Assembly (NCBI GenBank): GCA_016721085.1
Contig: JADKJI010000005.1
Location: 1 to 64,000, forward strand
Direction: 5' to 3'
Source of the DNA: Chitinophagaceae bacterium
Lineage (GTDB): Bacteria; Bacteroidota; Bacteroidia; Chitinophagales; Chitinophagaceae
Length of the DNA: 64,000 bases
The notes beneath the pieces were generated by a model that was not told where the DNA came from, made no database searches, and saw only the letters and a list, made by a program, of their open reading frames with translations. The stretch's first letter is position 1. Each line of letters begins with the position of its first letter. The translations under genes were made by a program, and so were the position numbers. Positions 17,986-27,948 of this stretch are shown piece by piece.

Positions 17986-19227
17986 ATGGATATACTCCGT
18001 TTTATAACCGCCGGTTCAGTAGACGACGGCAAAAGCACCCTCATCGGTCGCTTATTATACGATAGCAAGAACATACTCATTGATCAGCTGGAAGCATTGG
18101 AGAAATCAACCAAGAATAAGGAAGCAGGAAGTATTGATCTGGCATTGCTAACCGATGGACTACGTGCAGAAAGAGAACAAGGCATTACAATCGATGTAGC
18201 TTATCGCTATTTCTCAACGCCTAATCGCAAGTTCATTATTGCTGATGCGCCAGGGCATGTTCAGTATACACGGAATATGATTACCGGTGCATCCAACGCA
18301 AGCCTTATAATTATTTTGATTGATGCCAGACAAGGTGTGGTTGAACAAACCCGCCGCCATTCTATTATTGCTTCTTTATTGAAACTGCCGCACGTTGTTG
18401 TAGCTATCAATAAGATGGACCTTGTTGATTACTCTCAGGATGTTTACAATAATATCGTCATCGATTATTCAAATGTAGCCAAGCAACTGGGATTACCCGA
18501 TATCACCTATATTCCTATCAGTGCCCTTAATGGGGATAATATAGTTGACAGTTCTACTCACATGGATTGGTATGAAGGCAAAAACTTGCTCGATCATTTG
18601 GAAACAGTAACACTGGATGAAGATATCAATCTTACTGATCCAAGATTTCAGGTTCAATTAGTGATTCGTCCACAAACAACATCACTTCACGATTACAGGG
18701 GCTATGCAGGAAAAATAATCAGCGGTATATATAAGAAAGGTGATACCGTTAAAGTACTTCCCCAAGATATTGAAAGCACTATTACCAAAATAGAAATTGC
18801 AGGAAAGGAAGTGGAAGAAGCATTTGCCCCTCAAAGTGTGGTGCTGCACCTGGAACATGATATAGATATAAGTCGTGGTGACAGTATTGTAAAATCAGAC
18901 AACCTCCCAAAAGTATCCAATGAACTGGAGGTGCTGCTTTGCTGGATGGATGAAAAGCCTTTAGTACCTGGCAACAAGTATCTATTACAACATAATAGTC
19001 GTTTAGTAAGAGTTGTAGTAAAGCAACTGGAATATAAGCTTGATGTAAACAGTTTACAAAAACAAGAAATTGATAGCCCAGTGAAATTGAATGAAGTGGT
19101 GAAAGCAACAATAAAAACCGCCTCTCCTATCGTATTCGACAGCTACGAAAAAATCAGTAGCACTGGCAGTGCCATCTTAATCGACGAAACAAGCAACAGT
19201 ACAGTAGCAGCTGTGCTGATAAAATAA
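17986..19227 (+). CDS. cysN: Sulfate adenylyltransferase subunit 1 (GTPase)
   Basis: Large subunit of ATP sulfurylase; GTP hydrolysis drives adenylyl sulfate formation. It is an EF-Tu-like GTPase with the P-loop GSVDDGKSTLIGRLLYD (residues 10-26), REQGITIDVAYRYF (switch I), DAPGHVQYTRNM (G3) and NKMDLVD (G4), followed by two beta-barrel domains. At 413 residues it is shorter than E. coli CysN (about 475) and has no fused APS kinase. It lies between cysD and sumT, 18 nt before the latter. Confidence 0.96.
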   Translation: MDILRFITAGSVDDGKSTLIGRLLYDSKNILIDQLEALEKSTKNKEAGSIDLALLTDGLRAEREQGITIDVAYRYFSTPNRKFIIADAPGHVQYTRNMITGASNASLIIILIDARQGVVEQTRRHSIIASLLKLPHVVVAINKMDLVDYSQDVYNNIVIDYSNVAKQLGLPDITYIPISALNGDNIVDSSTHMDWYEGKNLLDHLETVTLDEDINLTDPRFQVQLVIRPQTTSLHDYRGYAGKIISGIYKKGDTVKVLPQDIESTITKIEIAGKEVEEAFAPQSVVLHLEHDIDISRGDSIVKSDNLPKVSNELEVLLCWMDEKPLVPGNKYLLQHNSRLVRVVVKQLEYKLDVNSLQKQEIDSPVKLNEVVKATIKTASPIVFDSYEKISSTGSAILIDETSNSTVAAVLIK

Positions 19228-19245
19228 TACCAAAAGAAATTATAT

Positions 19246-20058
19246 ATGAGTTCTACTCAAGGAAAAGTGATACTGGCAGGGGCGGGACCCGGTGATCCGG
19301 AATTGATATCTGTGAAAGCAGCTCGTTGTCTTCAAAAAGCAGATATAGTGCTTACAGATCGCCTAGTGAGTCCTGAGATACTAAAAGAATATGTTCCTGA
19401 ACATATCGAAATCATTTATGTAGGGAAAGAAGGAAGAAGAGGTGTGTCCACTCCGCAAAAGACCATCAATCAATTGATGATTCAATATGCAAGGGAAGGC
19501 AAATTGGTAGTACGTTTAAAAGGTGGTGACGTATCAGTATTCTCCAATATATTGGACGAATTACAAACACTTATTGAAAACCACATCCCTTACGAAATAA
19601 TACCAGGTATCTCTGCTGCCCTTGGTGCTGCCGCCTATGCCGGCATTCCATTAACAGCGCGTAACTATGCGTTAGGGGTTCGTTTTCTCACTTACTACAA
19701 AGAGAACGTAGTTACCGATCAATACTGGGCCGAACTGGCAAATACGGATGACACATTAGTATTCTATATGTCTTCTGAAACATTGGATGCCGTAGTTGAT
19801 CAATTAAGAAAGAACGGAATTACATCCGACAAATACATTGCTGTAGTAGAACAAGCTACCACTATCAATCAGAATGTATATGTAGCAAACATCTCAAACC
19901 ACAAGAAAGAATTCGAAGGAAAGAAATTCTCTTCTCCTTCCCTGGTTATCATTGGCAAAGTAGTGGCGCTTCATGAGCAATTCGCGTGGTTACGGAATAG
20001 TAATAGCCATGAGTCGTATTTTCAGGGGGCGGTGAAAGAATTGGAAGAGAGTATCTGA
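19246..20058 (+). CDS. sumT: Uroporphyrinogen-III C-methyltransferase
   Basis: Methylates uroporphyrinogen III twice with S-adenosylmethionine to precorrin-2, the branch point to siroheme. The 270 residues show the SAM-binding GAGPGDPELISVKAARCLQKADIVLTDRLV start, VRLKGGDVSVFSNILDEL and the PGISAALGAAAYAGIPLT segment. No dehydrogenase/ferrochelatase domain is fused; that activity appears at 39712. Last gene of the sulfate operon, it supplies siroheme to the sulfite reductase at 33008-35065. Alternative names are cobA or the C-terminal half of cysG. Confidence 0.95.
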   Translation: MSSTQGKVILAGAGPGDPELISVKAARCLQKADIVLTDRLVSPEILKEYVPEHIEIIYVGKEGRRGVSTPQKTINQLMIQYAREGKLVVRLKGGDVSVFSNILDELQTLIENHIPYEIIPGISAALGAAAYAGIPLTARNYALGVRFLTYYKENVVTDQYWAELANTDDTLVFYMSSETLDAVVDQLRKNGITSDKYIAVVEQATTINQNVYVANISNHKKEFEGKKFSSPSLVIIGKVVALHEQFAWLRNSNSHESYFQGAVKELEESI

Positions 20059-20064
20059 TTTTTC

Positions 20065-20145
20065 TACCGCAGAGACGCGGAGGCGAGGCGGGCGAAGGGC
20101 GGGGGCCAAAGGATTCAAACTGAACGTCTCCGCGTCTCTGCGGTA
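20065..20145. repeat. 18-bp perfect inverted repeat of the CGCAGAGACGCGGAG family
   Basis: TACCGCAGAGACGCGGAG (20065-20082) pairs perfectly with its reverse complement at 20128-20145 across a 45-nt GC-rich loop, next to an A-run of 14. For the minus-strand gene ending at 20184 the T-run would precede the hairpin, so it does not look like an ordinary terminator. Confidence 0.75.
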
Positions 20146-20183
20146 AAAAAAAAAAAACTTAAAATGTATTACTTACAAATAAA

Positions 20184-23075
20184 TTACTTCTCCCCCACCG
20201 TAATCAAATAATCAAACAGATTCACTTCCGAAGCAATCCCCAATTTCTTCCGTAACCTATAACGGCTGATCTCTACACCGCGCACAGAAATATTCATAAG
20301 CTGCGCAATCTCTTTTGTAGAAAGGTTCATTCTTAAATAAGCGCAAAGCTTAAGCTCATTAGCTGTGATATTTGGATGTTTCTCTTTCAACCGAACCACA
20401 AAATCACTATGCACTGTATCGAAATGCTTGGCAAAATTCTCCCACTCTTCATCCAGATGCTCATCTTCACTCAGGGTCTTGATGATTTTTCGCAATTCAG
20501 AAATGGCATACTCATTGTCGATTCTCTTTATAACCTGCGCTAATTCATTCTTGATTTTTGCCAGCAATTCTCCTTTCTTCACCAGATGCATACCCGAAGA
20601 GGCTAATTCAGAGTTCTTGAATCCTAAATCGGATTCGAGTTTTTCATTACGCAATGCTACCAACTCACTTGCTGTCTTATTCAATTCCAATTCATGAATA
20701 TAAAGCAGCTTAGCTTGCTCTTCCTCATATTGCTTCTTTTGCAAAAGAAACTTCTTTCGCTGCATTCTGTTTAGTACCACAATGCCACCAATAAATAAAA
20801 GGAAATACAAAAGATAAGACCAGGTAGTCCTGTACCATGGTGGCAGCACTTTAAATACAAAGGTGGCAGGAGCCGATTCGTTGCCAAGATTATTCCTCAC
20901 TCTTACTTCAAATACATATTTACCTTCTGGAAGATTGGTGTATTCTTTCTCTGTCCTGTTTGTCCAGTTCGACCAGTTTTCTTCAAAACCCCTTAACCGG
21001 GTACTGAATTCAAGATTCGATTGGAATCCATATACAGCTGATGAATATTCAAATCGGATAGTCTTCCATTTATAATCAACTTCCGGTATTTTATCAGCAA
21101 TCTGAACCTGACTGTCGTTAACATTACTGAAATACCCTCCAAAGAGTGTACTATCATTCATATCAATCATACGAACATTCCTGACTTGTACTTTTAATGC
21201 TGGCGCATTTTGTTTATATTTTTCAAAATTGATATTATAAAATCCCTTTTCTCCACCAAGAAGAATATTGTTCTTATCAACTGAATAAATATTTTCGAAC
21301 CCGCTCAGCATCTTACTATTCAGTTCAGGTAAATAGATAACCACAGGTTCTTTCCCTGTAAAATCAATAACTCCAAGTGTCTTCTCATGTATGAACCAGA
21401 TATTACCTTCTTTATCTTCTTTTAGATATCGGATGCTCTGATCACCTAATAATTTCCTGTAAAAATCTGAAGGGGCAAACAGCCCTTTTGCCACATCAAA
21501 AAGATAAATGCCTTTTTCAGAAGCCACAACCACTTCATTTTTTACCTTATATATATGATTGTTTAGATCAGACGGCAATCCATTCTTGCTGGTGAAAGTT
21601 GTTGTACTATAAGTACCATCTGCTTTTTGTGTAATCCTGAAAATACCATGAAAAGGATGTGATACCCATATATTGTCATCCCTGTCTATTGCCACAAATC
21701 TTGAGGACTCTGAAAATCCAGGAATTTTTACAGGTGAATTGAACTGATTAGAAGAAAATTCAAAAAGATATAATCCTCCATAATTACCAGCTATTACTTT
21801 TGGTATAGGAAAGGTGCCAGTTGTTGGAATAAAATTCCAAAAGCCGTTTGTTTGAGAAAGTTGAAATGTTGCATTACCCTTTATTTGAAAAGCTCCTTCA
21901 TGATGCCCTAATAATAATTGATTGTTGATTTCAGCAAGTGTCCAGTTTTGACCCTTTGCATTCTTTACAGGCTGAAAATTGCCCTTACTGAAACTCAGAT
22001 CCTTTACCGGTTGCAAAGCGACACTATATAAATTGTTTGAAGTTCCCAGATAGAGTTTTCCTTCATGTATTATAGAGGTATAGCCTGACTCATCTTGCAG
22101 TAAAGGTGAAATATGTTTTACAGCACTATTATATGAAATGAAATCAATACCATTATCCAATCCCAGCCACAAATTATGCTGGGCATCAAGAAATATGCTC
22201 AGTACATTATTATTCTGCAAGCCTTCAGTCCGCGAAAAATGCTGGATGATGTTTCCTTTTATATCAGTTATATAAACACCCCCACTGCTTGTTGCCAAAG
22301 CTATCCATGAAGAATCGATTGAAGTAGCTGCATAAATCCTTTCATTTTGAAAAAGCAAATTATTAGGCGAGGTCACTTTTGTGGTCTTGCCAGCAACCAA
22401 TATATAAAGACTGTTTTTTAATGTGGTGATCACCGCACTATCATTCCTCAATGGTAAGATGGCAGTAATGGGGTCGTTCAATGGTAATACTTCCGCATTC
22501 CCTAAAGGCGACCATATATTATTACTAAACTGCAATAAGCCGGTCTTTGCATCATGGGCATAAAGCCTATCATTACTTACACCCAAAAAAAGCCAGTCGC
22601 TCGGGGCTTGAAAGGAGGCAATAGCCTGATTAGAAAACTGGAATATTTCGGTCCGGGCCCGGAAAAAAACGCTTTTCTTATACGCCACAATATCCCATAC
22701 ATCTCCAAAGAACTTGAACTTCTCCTGAATCAGCGGTGTGAGTGAATGGTATTCCAATTTGCCCGTCTTGCCAGGTTCAAAATATCCCAACTCATCCTGC
22801 CCCCCCACATATATCCTATTGTCTTCTCCGATTTCAATAGAACGCACAATCGTCCTGTTAGGCAATGGATATACATTCCAATACCTGCCATCAAAACTCA
22901 ATAATCCCTCATTATTGGCGGCATATACAATCCCATTTTTGTCTTGCTTGAAATCCCAGTTTTGAAGACCTGCACTATAACTATACCGCGAATAGTTAAT
23001 CACATCTGGCAACCCGATTGTGTTTTGCCCGATGCCAGCCAAAGGCAGCAATAGAAATATGAGGATTTTTTTCAT
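20184..23075 (-). CDS. Membrane sensor with beta-propeller/Y_Y_Y ectodomain and LuxR-type HTH
   Basis: A 963-residue regulator. A signal peptide (MKKILIFLLLPLAGIGQ) is followed by a long periplasmic part with two-component-propeller-like repeats (for example DNRIYVGGQDELGYF, DAQHNLWLGLDNGI) and a triple-tyrosine domain (about 660-745, ending FEVRVRNNLGNESAPATFVFKVLPPWY). One transmembrane helix (about 753-772), a coiled coil, and a C-terminal HTH (LSTKEIAQLMNISVRGVEISRYRLRKKLG) complete it. No histidine kinase domain is seen, so it should bind DNA directly from the membrane. It is divergent from susC, 199 nt away, and is the likely sugar-responsive regulator of the locus (inference). Confidence 0.85.
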   Translation of the reverse strand: MKKILIFLLLPLAGIGQNTIGLPDVINYSRYSYSAGLQNWDFKQDKNGIVYAANNEGLLSFDGRYWNVYPLPNRTIVRSIEIGEDNRIYVGGQDELGYFEPGKTGKLEYHSLTPLIQEKFKFFGDVWDIVAYKKSVFFRARTEIFQFSNQAIASFQAPSDWLFLGVSNDRLYAHDAKTGLLQFSNNIWSPLGNAEVLPLNDPITAILPLRNDSAVITTLKNSLYILVAGKTTKVTSPNNLLFQNERIYAATSIDSSWIALATSSGGVYITDIKGNIIQHFSRTEGLQNNNVLSIFLDAQHNLWLGLDNGIDFISYNSAVKHISPLLQDESGYTSIIHEGKLYLGTSNNLYSVALQPVKDLSFSKGNFQPVKNAKGQNWTLAEINNQLLLGHHEGAFQIKGNATFQLSQTNGFWNFIPTTGTFPIPKVIAGNYGGLYLFEFSSNQFNSPVKIPGFSESSRFVAIDRDDNIWVSHPFHGIFRITQKADGTYSTTTFTSKNGLPSDLNNHIYKVKNEVVVASEKGIYLFDVAKGLFAPSDFYRKLLGDQSIRYLKEDKEGNIWFIHEKTLGVIDFTGKEPVVIYLPELNSKMLSGFENIYSVDKNNILLGGEKGFYNINFEKYKQNAPALKVQVRNVRMIDMNDSTLFGGYFSNVNDSQVQIADKIPEVDYKWKTIRFEYSSAVYGFQSNLEFSTRLRGFEENWSNWTNRTEKEYTNLPEGKYVFEVRVRNNLGNESAPATFVFKVLPPWYRTTWSYLLYFLLFIGGIVVLNRMQRKKFLLQKKQYEEEQAKLLYIHELELNKTASELVALRNEKLESDLGFKNSELASSGMHLVKKGELLAKIKNELAQVIKRIDNEYAISELRKIIKTLSEDEHLDEEWENFAKHFDTVHSDFVVRLKEKHPNITANELKLCAYLRMNLSTKEIAQLMNISVRGVEISRYRLRKKLGIASEVNLFDYLITVGEK

Positions 23076-23116
23076 TATGAAACTAACAACAGTATGTGAA
23101 TGTAAGAAAATATGCT

Positions 23117-23226
23117 GATGTAGTATTGATGTATTATATTTTACTTATTATCAATACGTTATATTTTTTGATGTAGTAATGTTGTGGCTCTAGATACTAT
23201 TTCTGTAGGGGATAAAAATAACTTTA
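23117..23226 (+). promoter_or_regulatory. Sensor-susC intergenic region with repeated GATGTAGTA words and promoter-like boxes
   Basis: GATGTAGTA occurs at 23117-23125 and 23170-23178, and TATTGAT / ATCAATA form an inverted pair at 23124-23130 and 23150-23156. TACTATTTCTGTAGGG (about 23195) and TAACTTTA (23219-23226) resemble -7 boxes for susC. These are candidate sites for the divergent HTH protein. Confidence 0.4.
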
Positions 23227-23274
23227 CGGTCCGAAAAATCGATCTCTATTTTCATTCACTAAAACGCTTGCATT

Positions 23275-26200
23275 ATGAAATTAAGAATTTCTCTGCTTTG
23301 CCTTTTCCTGCTTGTTGGGGCTACCCTTCAACAGGTAATGGGGCAAAGTTTCACCGTGTCTGGCAAGGTAAAAAACAAGGCCACCGGTGAGGCATTAGCA
23401 GGTGCCACAGTATCTATCGAAGGCACAACTGCTGCCACTACAACAAACGAAACCGGCAATTTTACCCTCACCGTAAAGAGCGGATCTACACTGGTAATCA
23501 GCTATGCCGGTATGAAACCCTTCAGAATAGCTATCACCAAATCCGGAGAGCTGGATATCCAGCTTGAAGAAAGTGCCGTTAGCACTCTTAATGATGTGAT
23601 TGTGGTAGGTTACGGTACCCAAAAAGTAACCAAGGTTTCAGGCGCTATCTCCACTATTAAAAGCGCCGATATCGAAAAACTGAAACCTGTAAGGGTGGAA
23701 GAAGCCTTGCAAGGAAGAGCATCAGGCGTTAACGTGATCCAGGGTGGTACCCCAGGTTCAAAACCTACCGTTCTTATAAGAGGTATCCCTTCCTTCTCTG
23801 GCACCGACCCTATCGTGGTTATTGATGGTGTGCCGCAGTCGCTGACAGACCTCAATGCTATCAACTCTGCCGATATCGAATCTATCAACGTGTTGAAAGA
23901 TGCCGCTACTACAGCTATATATGGTGTGAAAGGTGGTAATGGTGTGATAGTAGTGACCACAAAATCTGGTCGCAAGAACCAAAAGACCGAAATATCAATA
24001 AACAGCAACTATGGTGTTCAGGAAGTGATGAACACTATCGGAGTTTTAAATGCCACTGAATATGGCGCTATCATTAATGAAGGTAGCACAGTAGCTGGTG
24101 GAAATGTGATCTTCCCTAACCTCAGCACCCTTGGTGTAGGTACCAACTGGCAAGACCAGATTTTCGAAAGAGCCTCTATGCAAACGCATACTATTTCTGC
24201 CAGAGGCGGTAGCGATAAGATGTCATATTTCCTTTCCGGAGGTTATCTCAGCCAGGGAGGTATTGTTGGTGGTAATGATAAATCTCGCTTCAACAGAGCT
24301 AACCTAACCGCTAACCTTACATTCGACCTTAGCTCAAGATTAAAACTGATTCTCAATACCACAGCAGTAATGCTTGATGGTAAAGGCATCCAGGAAAATT
24401 CATTCAATAGCGTAATCGGTAGCGCTCTTAACTTCGACCCTACCGTTCCTGTACTGAATACAGTTCCAAACACAGTAGGTAAATATGGATATAGCAATCT
24501 CTTGCTTTCTGAAATATTCAACCCACTTACAAAGTTGGATAATACCTATAACAAAAATGTAGGAAGCAAGATATATGGTAAGCTCGAATTGCAATATGAT
24601 GTACTCAAGAACCTGAAGATAACTTCGCGCTTCGGATATACTAAATATGATGGAAACGCAAAAGGCTTCACTCCATTAATATTCTACGGACCACTTAACG
24701 TTGAAAACTCCATGTTCGCTGATGGTTCAGCAGTTCCTGGTAAACACAACAGTGTATCGCACGAAAAAACCAGCAACTTCAACTACACTTGGGAATCATT
24801 CGCCAATTACAATTTCAAAATAAAAGAAGACCATAATTTCGAAACAGTTCTTGGTTTCTCTTTAGCAAAAATTTCTGGTAATGCAGCAGGTGCAAGCAGA
24901 CAAGATGTTCCTTTCAACTCTTGGGAATTCGCTGACTTCACAGCTGCTGTAGGAAATAATACTCCTTTAAACACAAATGCACTTGCTGGATACTATTACC
25001 AGTATTTCAGAAGAAACCTTTCGTCTTTCGGTCGTATCAACTACGATTATAATGATAAATACCTTGCTTCTTTCACTGCACGCAGGGATGGTTCTTATGC
25101 ATTCGGCGCTGATAATAAATATGCCACCTTCCTCAGTGGTTCTGCTGGCTGGGTAGTATCTAAAGAAGATTTCTTTAAATCAAACTTTATCGATCATTTG
25201 AAAATCCGTGGTAGCTATGGTACCATCGGTAATGAAAACGTAAACCCTGTTTATGTTGAAATCGCCACTGGTGGACCAAGCTACGGTCCTACAGCCAATA
25301 GCAATGGTTATACATTCAATGATGTTTTCTACCCAGGTGCTACAGTTGCTTCAGCAGCAAACGATGCATTACGTTGGGAAAAACAGACACAAGCAAACTT
25401 CGGATTTGACCTGACCTTTGCAAAAAGGAAATTCTCAATATCCGCCGATTATTTCGAGAAGAAAGTGGATGGTTTACTTTTCACCCCATCAGCTTCTTTG
25501 TACTTAGGTACTGTGCCAATCCCTACTGCTAATATCGGTTCAACAAAGAGCAGCGGTATCGATTTGAGCTTTAACTATAACGACAATATCACAAAAGATT
25601 TCAGGATCAACACTGGATTCACATTCACCACTTCCACAAATCTTGTTACTGCCACAAACGATGATGGCTCTGCAAAGATCTTTGGAGGTTATTATTTCAA
25701 TGGACAGTCACAAAGCGTAACTGTTTTTGAAAAAGGACAAACACCTGGTTATTTCTACGGTTATAAAACAGATGGTCTGTTCCAGAATGCATCTGATATA
25801 GCCAAGGCAGCTACACAGAATGGTGCGAAGCCTGGTGATATCCGTTTTGTAGACGTAAATGGAGATGGCGTTATCAATGCTTCAGACAAAACCAAGATCG
25901 GTGATCCATTCCCTGATTTCACCATCGGATGGAACCTGAACCTGGAGTATAAGAACTTCGACTTTAACGCTTTCACATATGCTTCAGTAGGTAACGATAT
26001 CTACAGGGCTTATGAAAGAAATGCGAACTACTCTAACAAGTACAGGTCAGTATTAGGAAGATGGACTGGTGAAGGCTCTACAAATGATGCCACTACACCA
26101 AGATATTCTTTCATCGACGATAACAGCAATATCCGCATATCTGAAAGGTATGTAGAAGATGGTTCTTTCATCAAGATCAAGAATGTACAGTTGGGTTATA

Positions 26201-26394
26201 CATTCCCTGCTTCAGTTACCGGACGCGTATTCAGCAAACTCCGCGTATACCTGCAGGTTAAGAATGCTTACACCTTTACTAAATACTCAGGCTTCGATCC
26301 GGAAATTCCTGGTGGTATCCTGGATACTGGTATCGACCGTGGTGCTTATCCACAAGCCAGAACCTATTCTTTCGGTCTTGACATTAAATTATAA
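23275..26394 (+). CDS. SusC-family TonB-dependent outer-membrane transporter
   Basis: Imports oligosaccharides across the outer membrane together with a SusD lipoprotein. The 1039 residues begin with a signal peptide (MKLRISLLCLFLLVGATLQQVMGQ). A carboxypeptidase-regulatory-like domain (about 28-110, VSGKVKNKATGEALAGATVSIEG) follows. The plug contains LNDVIVVGYGTQKVTKVSGAIS and GVKGGNGVIVVTTKSG, and the C-terminal beta-barrel ends in ARTYSFGLDIKL. Length and order are those of the SusC/RagA family. It is followed after 23 nt by susD. The two GH16 enzymes downstream suggest a beta-1,3-glucan substrate (inference). Confidence 0.96.
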   Translation: MKLRISLLCLFLLVGATLQQVMGQSFTVSGKVKNKATGEALAGATVSIEGTTAATTTNETGNFTLTVKSGSTLVISYAGMKPFRIAITKSGELDIQLEESAVSTLNDVIVVGYGTQKVTKVSGAISTIKSADIEKLKPVRVEEALQGRASGVNVIQGGTPGSKPTVLIRGIPSFSGTDPIVVIDGVPQSLTDLNAINSADIESINVLKDAATTAIYGVKGGNGVIVVTTKSGRKNQKTEISINSNYGVQEVMNTIGVLNATEYGAIINEGSTVAGGNVIFPNLSTLGVGTNWQDQIFERASMQTHTISARGGSDKMSYFLSGGYLSQGGIVGGNDKSRFNRANLTANLTFDLSSRLKLILNTTAVMLDGKGIQENSFNSVIGSALNFDPTVPVLNTVPNTVGKYGYSNLLLSEIFNPLTKLDNTYNKNVGSKIYGKLELQYDVLKNLKITSRFGYTKYDGNAKGFTPLIFYGPLNVENSMFADGSAVPGKHNSVSHEKTSNFNYTWESFANYNFKIKEDHNFETVLGFSLAKISGNAAGASRQDVPFNSWEFADFTAAVGNNTPLNTNALAGYYYQYFRRNLSSFGRINYDYNDKYLASFTARRDGSYAFGADNKYATFLSGSAGWVVSKEDFFKSNFIDHLKIRGSYGTIGNENVNPVYVEIATGGPSYGPTANSNGYTFNDVFYPGATVASAANDALRWEKQTQANFGFDLTFAKRKFSISADYFEKKVDGLLFTPSASLYLGTVPIPTANIGSTKSSGIDLSFNYNDNITKDFRINTGFTFTTSTNLVTATNDDGSAKIFGGYYFNGQSQSVTVFEKGQTPGYFYGYKTDGLFQNASDIAKAATQNGAKPGDIRFVDVNGDGVINASDKTKIGDPFPDFTIGWNLNLEYKNFDFNAFTYASVGNDIYRAYERNANYSNKYRSVLGRWTGEGSTNDATTPRYSFIDDNSNIRISERYVEDGSFIKIKNVQLGYTFPASVTGRVFSKLRVYLQVKNAYTFTKYSGFDPEIPGGILDTGIDRGAYPQARTYSFGLDIKL

Positions 26395-26417
26395 CACTAC
26401 CTCAAAATATTGCAATA

Positions 26418-27923
26418 ATGAAAAATGTAAAAATCGTAAGCCTGGTATTCATCATCACCTTGCTTACATCCTGCAAAAAATGGGTGGATTACAATCCGCA
26501 TGAGGATTTCAAAATAACCGAGTTGGATTACCTGAAATCTGAGTCTGATTACCGCACCATGGCCGTGAGCGTATACACTCCGCTTCAATGGATCAACCAG
26601 GTTGTTCCTATCGGAGACATCGCTTCTGATAATGCTGTTAGTGGTGGGGAAAACGCTTCAGACGTTTTAGCACTTCAACAAATCGACGACTACACGCATA
26701 CTCCAGTGAATTCAACATTAGCCGATATCTGGCAGTCTGCTTATGAAGGTATCAACCGAGCCAATTATATGCATCAGTATAAAGACAAGAACCTGGCTGG
26801 TGAAACGGTTGACTTCGCTGGTAAGGAAGCACTTTATGGTGAAGTATATTTCATGAGAGCGTATTATTATTTCACTCTTGTAAAGATGTTTGGCGATGTA
26901 CCTCTTTTCACAGATAAGAGATTGGGTCTGTCAGATTCAAAAACACTTCCACGTGTAGCAAAATCTTCAATCTATAACCAGATTGAAATAGATCTTACTA
27001 AAGCTGTAGCATCTTTGCCTGCTATTCAGGTTCAGAAAGGTCGCATTACTAAATATGCAGCTCAGGCTTTATTAGGTAAAGTATATCTCTACCAGAATAA
27101 ATTCGATCTGGCAGCAAGCACGCTGGAACCAATCATTACCTCCAATGCTTTCAGTTTGGTTTCTGATTTCGGTTCCATGTTCTTAGCTTCTGGCGAAAAT
27201 GGACCTGAATCAGTATTCGAAATACAATACTCAAACACTTCCCCTTATTATAATTGGGGTGGTGCTACAAGAGGTCAAGGTAACTACGCTGTTCAACAAT
27301 GTGGTATCCGTGGACTGAATGGTGCTGCCAACATGCCTTATTCAGCAGGATGGAGCACAAATCTTCCAACACAGAATTTGGCTACTGCATACGCTGCAGG
27401 AGATAAGCGCAAAGCTGTAACAGTACTGGATATTGAAGCGTATAAAACAGCTAATCCATCATTCAATATCACTTACCAGGTGGCCCCTTATAAAAACACC
27501 GGCTTATACAATCAAAAGTATCTTCCAAGAAAAGGAGAAACTTCTGGTCAGCTGGAATTGAACTACACTAACAACTTCCGTATCATTCGCTATTCAGATG
27601 TTTTACTGATGGCAGCAGAAGCCAATAACAGGGCAACAGCAGCTAACGATACAAAAGCACAAGACTACCTCAACAGGGTTCGTCAAAGGGCTTTTGGTGA
27701 CAATCTCCATAACATCACATCAACAGGAACTGCTCTTAGAACAGCTATATGGGATGAAAGAAGACTGGAATTGGCAATGGAAGGAGATCGTTTCTTTGAT
27801 TTGGTAAGAACAGGATTAGCCACCACTAAGATCACAGGATTTGTTGCTGGCAAACATGAAGTATTCCCTGTCCCACAGCAGGAAGTGGATATTTCAGGAT
27901 TATCCCAAAATACAGGATACTGA
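26418..27923 (+). CDS. SusD-family surface glycan-binding lipoprotein
   Basis: Partner of the SusC transporter on the cell surface; it captures oligosaccharides and caps the SusC barrel. The 501 residues start with a lipoprotein signal (LVFIITLLTSC, lipobox Cys19). SusD/RagB signatures include EALYGEVYFMRAYYYFTLVKMFGDVPL and AAQALLGKVYLYQNKFDLA (TPR-like), IIRYSDVLLMAAEANNRA, and the C-terminal WDERRLELAMEGDRFFDLVRTG. The tandem order susC-susD is diagnostic. The following gene starts 25 nt later. Confidence 0.96.
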   Translation: MKNVKIVSLVFIITLLTSCKKWVDYNPHEDFKITELDYLKSESDYRTMAVSVYTPLQWINQVVPIGDIASDNAVSGGENASDVLALQQIDDYTHTPVNSTLADIWQSAYEGINRANYMHQYKDKNLAGETVDFAGKEALYGEVYFMRAYYYFTLVKMFGDVPLFTDKRLGLSDSKTLPRVAKSSIYNQIEIDLTKAVASLPAIQVQKGRITKYAAQALLGKVYLYQNKFDLAASTLEPIITSNAFSLVSDFGSMFLASGENGPESVFEIQYSNTSPYYNWGGATRGQGNYAVQQCGIRGLNGAANMPYSAGWSTNLPTQNLATAYAAGDKRKAVTVLDIEAYKTANPSFNITYQVAPYKNTGLYNQKYLPRKGETSGQLELNYTNNFRIIRYSDVLLMAAEANNRATAANDTKAQDYLNRVRQRAFGDNLHNITSTGTALRTAIWDERRLELAMEGDRFFDLVRTGLATTKITGFVAGKHEVFPVPQQEVDISGLSQNTGY

Positions 27924-27948
27924 TCATTAACATTTAAAACTAACGATA

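Noticed and set aside
20065..20158. 18-bp hairpin plus A-run read as a terminator
   Set aside because: On plus the hairpin is followed by A, not T. On minus the T-run comes before the stem, so neither strand has the usual order.
23190..23212. Sulfur-type operator upstream of susC (TACTATTTCTGTAGGG)
   Set aside because: The likeness to the hemA site is mainly the -7 promoter part, and the AGTAGAC half of the palindrome is missing.
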